Below, piece by piece: positions 4,836 through 7,810 of a stretch of 7,810 bases of DNA; position 1 is the stretch's first letter, and each line of letters begins with the position of its first letter. Made by a program: the position numbers and the translations under genes. The stretch is from the NCBI GenBank assembly GCA_013140785.1, contig JABFRZ010000506.1:1-7810 (forward strand), written 5' to 3'. Source of the stretch: Planctomycetota bacterium (GTDB lineage Bacteria; Planctomycetota; UBA1135; GCA-002686595). The notes beneath the pieces were generated by a model that saw nothing but the letters and a program-made list of their open reading frames with translations, had not been told where the DNA came from and did not search any database.

Positions 4836-5867
4836 ATGCACCCGGTCCTGTTCCACGTGCCCGGCCTCGGCTTTCCGGTGCGCACCTTCGGCGCGCTGGT
4901 GGCCTGCGGGATCCTGCTCGGGATCTGGCTGTGGGGGCGCCTGCTGGCGCGCTACGGCGACGATCCGCAGAAGGACCCCGAGCGCGGCTCGCAAGTCGCC
5001 CTGTGGATCGTGGTCGGCGTGCTGGTCGGTGCGCGCCTGATGTACGTCGGAGTGGAGAGCGCGCGCTATCTCTCCGCCGACGTCGGTGCCAACGTGGCCG
5101 CGTACCTCGCGGCCGGCGCGCGCGGCGCGCCAACGGCGCTGCTCACGCCCGAGGAGCTCGCGCTCGCGCACCAAGTCAGCGTCGGCTACGACTTCGTGCA
5201 CGACCCGTTCAAGATGCTCCTGATCTGGCAGGGCGGCCTGGTGATGTACGGCGGGCTCGCGGGCGGGATCTTGCTCGGATTGCACGCCTCTCGGAAGCAT
5301 GGGCTGAACCCTTGGAACGCACTCGACACCGCGCTCGTGTGTGGCTTCGTCGGCCTCGTGCTCGGACGAATCGGCTGCCTGATGGTCGGAGACGATTACG
5401 GCCGGGTCGTGCCGGAGTCCCGCGCCGATTCGTGGCGGCCGATCGCCATCGCCAACGGCGGTGAGGTCGGACCGCTGACGATCCGCGTGCCCGATCTCGA
5501 GTGGTTGACGGCGAACACGGAGAGTCTGTTCGACGACGGCCTCGCCGGAAAGGTACTGTGGGCCACGCAGCCTTGGATGAGCCTGAATGCGCTGCTGGTG
5601 GCGCTGGCCGGCTGGCTCTGGCTGCGCAAGCGGCGCCACTACGGCGTGCCGGCGGCGTTGATGCTGATCCAGTATTCGCTCGCGCGCTTCGCGATCGAGG
5701 TCTACCGCGGCGACGAGGTGCGCGGCGTGTGGTTCGGAGGGCGGATCTCGACCTCGCAGATCGTCTCGGTGCTGCTCTTCGGCCTCGGGTTGTGGCTGCT
5801 CGCCCGGCGGCGCGCTTCGCCGTTGGTCGCCTCGCCATCGGCCAAGGGCGCGGCGGCCAAGGCCTGA
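4836..5867 (+). CDS. lgt: Prolipoprotein diacylglyceryl transferase
   Basis: A 343-residue polytopic inner-membrane enzyme that moves diacylglycerol from phosphatidylglycerol to the lipobox cysteine of prolipoproteins, the first step of lipoprotein maturation. Lgt blocks in order: FPVRTFGALVACGILLG (13-29, first helix), VGARLMYV (64-71), LIWQGGLVMYGGLAGG (129-144), LVLGRIGCLMVGDDYGR (174-190, the Lgt signature), SLNALLVALAGWLWLR (249-264), ARFAIEVYRGDEVRG (283-297) and ISTSQIVSVLL (304-314). It is longer than E. coli Lgt (291) because of insertions at about 80-125 and 191-245, both probably outside the membrane. Several positions differ from E. coli: Tyr replaces the His of HGG, Cys replaces Asn in GRIGN, Asp replaces Glu in the same signature, and ATQPWMS replaces HPTQLYE. 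The basic, Ala-rich tail is cytoplasmic or disordered. The RNase HII-like gene starts 5 bp after its stop, so the two are probably co-transcribed. Confidence 0.95.
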   Translation: MHPVLFHVPGLGFPVRTFGALVACGILLGIWLWGRLLARYGDDPQKDPERGSQVALWIVVGVLVGARLMYVGVESARYLSADVGANVAAYLAAGARGAPTALLTPEELALAHQVSVGYDFVHDPFKMLLIWQGGLVMYGGLAGGILLGLHASRKHGLNPWNALDTALVCGFVGLVLGRIGCLMVGDDYGRVVPESRADSWRPIAIANGGEVGPLTIRVPDLEWLTANTESLFDDGLAGKVLWATQPWMSLNALLVALAGWLWLRKRRHYGVPAALMLIQYSLARFAIEVYRGDEVRGVWFGGRISTSQIVSVLLFGLGLWLLARRRASPLVASPSAKGAAAKA

Positions 5868-5872
5868 GAGTC

Positions 5873-6868
5873 ATGTCGGGCGAGGAGCGCGTGGTGCTCG
5901 CCGGCATCGACGAGGCTGGGCTCGGGCCGCTGCTCGGCTCGCTCGCGATCGGCTATGTGCTGCTCGAGGTACCGACGGGCGAACGCGATCCCTGGAAGCG
6001 CCTGCGCGGAACCGTGGCCAAGACACCGGGCGCCAGGGCCCGCGTGGTGGTCGCCGATTCGAAGCTCGTCTTCCAGCGCAACGCGCGCGGGGCCGAGCGT
6101 CTGGAGACCACGGCGCTCTCGTTCCTAGCTCAGAGGGCTTGCCTGGCGCCCCAGGACGAAGGCCGCGTCGATCCTGATCCCGAGCGGTTCTTGTTCGGGG
6201 CGCTCGCGCCAGCGCGAGCCTGGCGTGCGCTGCCCTGGCGCGCGGAGCTCGCGCGTCTGCCCAGAGTGTGCAAGCGCGATTCGCTCGAGCTCACGTGCAC
6301 GCTGCTCGCGCGCGCCCTCGCCCGCGCGCACATCGAGGTCCTGGACGCCGGCGTGCGCCTCGTCCCGGCGGCCGAGCTGAACGCATCCTTCGCCGAGACC
6401 GGCAACAAGGCCAGCTCGACGTGGGGCCTGGTGCTGGAGGTCTTGCGCCACGTCTGGGCCAGGCGGGTGCGCGCGCCAATCGTGGCCACGGTGGACATGC
6501 TGGGCGGCCGGCGGCGCTACGGGACCCTGCTCGCACAAGCCTTCCCCGAAGCCGCGCTCGAGCTCGTGGAGGAGAGCCTGGGTCGTTCCGTGTACACGCT
6601 CGCGGCCCGCGACGGGAGCGGCACGCTGCGACTCGAGTTCCGCGTCCAAGCCGACCGGCGGTGCTTCGAGGTCGCGTTGGCCTCGTGCCTCGCGAAGTAC
6701 GCGCGCGAGCTCGAGATGCACGCCTTCAACGCCTACTTCAGGCACTTCCAGCCGGACCTCGTGCCCACCGCCGGCTACCGCGGCGACGGAGCACGCTGGC
6801 TGGCCGAGGCCGGCGCGGCGCTCGCGCAGAGCGGGCTCGCGCGCGAATGGCTCGTGCGCACGCGCTGA
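5873..6868 (+). CDS. Divergent RNase HII-like nuclease with long insertion
   Basis: A 331-residue protein with an RNase H2-type framework. GIDEAGLGPLLG (11-22) matches GIDEAGRGPLAG of RNase HII; VVADSKLV (59-66) matches its ADSKKL block; VDMLGG (207-212) supplies a third acidic residue; and ADRRCFEVALASCLAKYARE (260-279) matches the ADAK...AASILAKVTRD block. Asp13, Glu14, Asp208 and Asp261 therefore complete a DEDD metal site, so RNA/DNA-hybrid or ribonucleotide cleavage is plausible. Two oddities: the Arg of the GRG motif, which contacts the ribonucleotide 2'-OH region in RNase HII, is Leu17; and about 140 residues separate ADSK from the third Asp, far more than in standard RNase HII (about 200 residues overall). 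It may be a planctomycete-type paralogue with altered substrate. The start follows the lgt stop by 5 bp with a GAGAG just upstream, implying an operon. Confidence 0.75.
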   Translation: MSGEERVVLAGIDEAGLGPLLGSLAIGYVLLEVPTGERDPWKRLRGTVAKTPGARARVVVADSKLVFQRNARGAERLETTALSFLAQRACLAPQDEGRVDPDPERFLFGALAPARAWRALPWRAELARLPRVCKRDSLELTCTLLARALARAHIEVLDAGVRLVPAAELNASFAETGNKASSTWGLVLEVLRHVWARRVRAPIVATVDMLGGRRRYGTLLAQAFPEAALELVEESLGRSVYTLAARDGSGTLRLEFRVQADRRCFEVALASCLAKYARELEMHAFNAYFRHFQPDLVPTAGYRGDGARWLAEAGAALAQSGLAREWLVRTR

Positions 6869-6888
6869 GCGCCGAGAACTGGAAAGTA

Positions 6889-6901
6889 GGCCGCGTCGGC
6901 C
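6889..6901. terminator. Small GC hairpin between convergent genes
   Basis: GGCCG-CGT-CGGCC forms a 5-bp stem with a 3-nt loop in the 45-bp gap between the RNase HII-like stop (6868) and the acetyltransferase stop (6916-6914). Its position suits a shared terminator, but the stem is short, there is no T-run, and such hairpins are common in GC-rich DNA. Confidence 0.2.
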
Positions 6902-6913
6902 GCGAGTCAGCCG

Positions 6914-7348
6914 TCACACCAGCGCTTTGCGGAACTGCAGCTGTTTCTTCGCCAGCGTGTAGCCGAGGCGCCGGTAGAAGGCGTGCGCGCCGGTGCGCGC
7001 GAGACGCGCGCGCAGGCGCATCGAGCCGAGGCCGCGCGCGCGGGCCCAGCTCTCGGCCGCGTCCATCAGACCGTGTCCGATGCCGGCGCCCCGCGCCGCT
7101 CTGGCCACCACCAAGCCGGTCACGAGACCGGCCGGCGGCGCCGCGAGAGACAGGGATTCTTGCACGTGGATCCAGCCCTCGAGCGCGCCGCCAGCATCCG
7201 CCACGAACACGGCCTGGCCGGGCTCGGCGAACAAGCGTTCCAAGCGCGCGTGCAGCGCGGAGGTCGTGGACGGGTAGCCCAGTTCCTCCACCAGCCGGAC
7301 CAGCTGCGCGGCGTCCTCGAGCCGCGCCCGACGGAAAGCGATTCCCAC
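6914..7348 (-). CDS. GNAT-family N-acetyltransferase
   Basis: A 144-residue protein of typical single-domain GNAT length. IAFRRARLEDAAQLVRLVEELGYP (3-26) is the standard N-terminal strand and helix pair. FVADAGGALEGWIHV (48-62) is the central beta hairpin. VTGLVVARAARGAGIGHGLM (76-95) is motif A, with RGAGIG at 86-91 binding the acetyl-CoA pyrophosphate. AHAFYRRLGY (121-130) is motif B, with the Tyr often acting as general acid. It would transfer an acetyl group from acetyl-CoA to an amine; the acceptor is unknown. The GTG at 7348 is chosen because homology begins two codons later and a TATCGT box ends 8 nt upstream. The frame remains open to 7711, but that stretch is antisense to the sulfatase gene and lacks GNAT character. 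It is divergent from the sulfatase gene (85 bp between starts), with no linked resistance or ribosomal-protein gene to suggest a substrate. Confidence 0.88.
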   Translation of the reverse strand: MGIAFRRARLEDAAQLVRLVEELGYPSTTSALHARLERLFAEPGQAVFVADAGGALEGWIHVQESLSLAAPPAGLVTGLVVARAARGAGIGHGLMDAAESWARARGLGSMRLRARLARTGAHAFYRRLGYTLAKKQLQFRKALV

Positions 7349-7356
7349 GCCAAGCA

Positions 7357-7362
7357 ACGATA
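7357..7362 (-). promoter_or_regulatory. Candidate -10 box of the acetyltransferase, near-leaderless
   Basis: On the minus strand TATCGT is followed by TGCTTGGC (8 nt) and the GTG start at 7348. The spacing equals that in front of the FabZ-like gene. The possible -35 (TTCTCT, 16-bp spacer) is weak, and no Shine-Dalgarno sequence is present. Confidence 0.35.
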
Positions 7363-7433
7363 ACGCAAGAGCGCGCACAGAGAACTGCCCCGCTTCAGGC
7401 CCAGCGCCGCCGCCACCGAAAGGCAGCTCGCAC

Positions 7434-7810
7434 ATGTTCCGCGCGACCCGTCCGCGCGGCGAGGATGTCCCCCCGCTCCCGCAGCCAGGCGACCTGCACG
7501 CGACTTCCCTCGAGTCGCTGCTGGCGCTTTCGCTGTGCGCCGTGGTGCTCCTCGCCTCGGCAGCCTTCCTGCGGCGCTCGAGCGCTCTCTCGCGCGCCTT
7601 GGCGGAGCTCCAGGACGAGTCCCGACAGTCCTGGCTTGCCCCTACGAAGCCCGTCCCGTCGGGGACTTCGCAGCCGCGGCCCGAGCTGGTGATCCTGATC
7701 TCGCTCGACACGCTGCGCGCCGACCACCTCGACCTGCACGGCTACGCGCGCGAGACCGCGCCCAATCTGCGCGCGCGTAGCCGTGCAGGTCGAGGTGGTC
7801 GGCGCGCAGC
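7434..7810 (+). CDS. Membrane-anchored sulfatase, N-terminal part, frame corrupted near the window end
   Basis: ATG at 7434 is preceded by GAAAGG with a 10-nt spacing. Residues 26-46 form one transmembrane helix (ESLLALSLCAVVLLASAAFLR), followed by a short charged, possibly coiled segment to about 66 and a Pro-rich linker. Residues 85-111 (LVILISLDTLRADHL...GYARETAPNL) are the classic start of a sulfatase catalytic domain; Asp92 is a likely calcium/magnesium ligand. The active-site Cys/Ser-x-Pro-x-Arg box, which becomes formylglycine, would lie about 40 residues further on and is not in the window. From about 7770 the frame reads RARSRAGRGG, which is not sulfatase-like, because the DNA there is an exact reverse copy of 7712-7752. 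Only residues 1 to about 112 are reliable. Substrate unknown; phosphoglycerol transferases and other alkaline-phosphatase-superfamily enzymes share this motif style. Confidence 0.82.
   Translation, partial: MFRATRPRGEDVPPLPQPGDLHATSLESLLALSLCAVVLLASAAFLRRSSALSRALAELQDESRQSWLAPTKPVPSGTSQPRPELVILISLDTLRADHLDLHGYARETAPNLRARSRAGRGGRRA
7712..7810. repeat. Perfect 41-bp fold-back inverted repeat at the window end
   Basis: Left arm 7712-7752 and right arm 7770-7810 are exact reverse complements around a 17-nt spacer. The left arm encodes conserved sulfatase residues (LRADHLDLHGYAR), while the right arm is non-coding-like in the same frame and runs exactly to the last base, so the true extent is unknown. 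This fits an assembly or amplification fold-back at a contig end better than a biological element. Confidence 0.9.

Noticed and set aside
4618..5639. Long minus-strand open frame across lgt
   Set aside because: Its composition (many Arg, Gln, Pro, His) is that of a complement frame of a GC-rich gene, and lgt is unambiguous on the plus strand.
6125..6745. Minus-strand open frame inside the RNase HII-like gene
   Set aside because: Shadow frame; the plus-strand reading has the complete DEDD motif set.
7349..7711. N-terminal extension of the acetyltransferase frame
   Set aside because: It is antisense to the sulfatase gene and low in recognisable structure; GNAT homology starts at the GTG 7348.
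1..7810. Search for tRNA or rRNA genes, CRISPR repeats, IS ends and phage or toxin-antitoxin genes
   Set aside because: No cloverleaf-like segment, spaced direct-repeat array, transposase or paired toxin-antitoxin frames could be recognised.

Overview
This is a GC-rich, tightly packed bacterial window. It holds eight protein genes (two cut by the window edges) and no visible tRNA, rRNA, CRISPR array or transposase. The mix suggests a planctomycete or a relative: a FabZ-like dehydratase with an EWW...HIPGRP signature, a carboxypeptidase-regulatory-like surface protein, membrane-anchored sulfatase and phosphodiesterase enzymes, a long Lgt, and few clear Shine-Dalgarno sites. That placement is inferred from protein style, not from a marker gene.

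Layout, left to right. An alkaline-phosphatase-superfamily enzyme runs leftward off the left edge (1-529, minus). It is divergent from a single-pass membrane protein with three beta-sandwich, carboxypeptidase-regulatory-like units (608-1792, plus). A PLP-dependent trans-sulfuration enzyme (1884-3086, minus) converges on that gene, with a large inverted repeat between the two stop codons. A FabZ-like 3-hydroxyacyl-ACP dehydratase (3228-3719, plus) converges on a Pus10-type tRNA pseudouridine synthase (3769-4617, minus). A 218-bp divergent spacer rich in palindromes separates pus10 from a probable two-gene operon: lgt, prolipoprotein diacylglyceryl transferase (4836-5867), and an RNase HII-like nuclease (5873-6868). 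A GNAT acetyltransferase (6914-7348, minus) is divergent from the start of a membrane-anchored sulfatase (7434 to the right edge).

The most notable gene is the Pus10 homologue. This family is characteristic of archaea and eukaryotes, where it makes pseudouridine 54/55 in the tRNA T-arm; bacteria normally use TruB for position 55. Here it lies between ordinary bacterial genes, matches the local base composition and lacks the usual N-terminal THUMP region. Second are the RNase HII-like protein, which keeps a full DEDD set but has lost the arginine of the GRG motif and carries a long insertion, and a recurring TANNNT box just upstream of start codons that suggests leaderless mRNAs.

The last 99 bases form a perfect 41-bp fold-back that destroys the sulfatase reading frame. 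This looks like an assembly or amplification artefact at a contig end, so sequence after about 7770 should not be trusted.

The genes do not form one obvious pathway. They cover housekeeping (lipoprotein maturation, fatty-acid or lipid dehydration, sulfur amino acids, RNA modification, RNA/DNA hybrid repair) and cell-surface hydrolysis.
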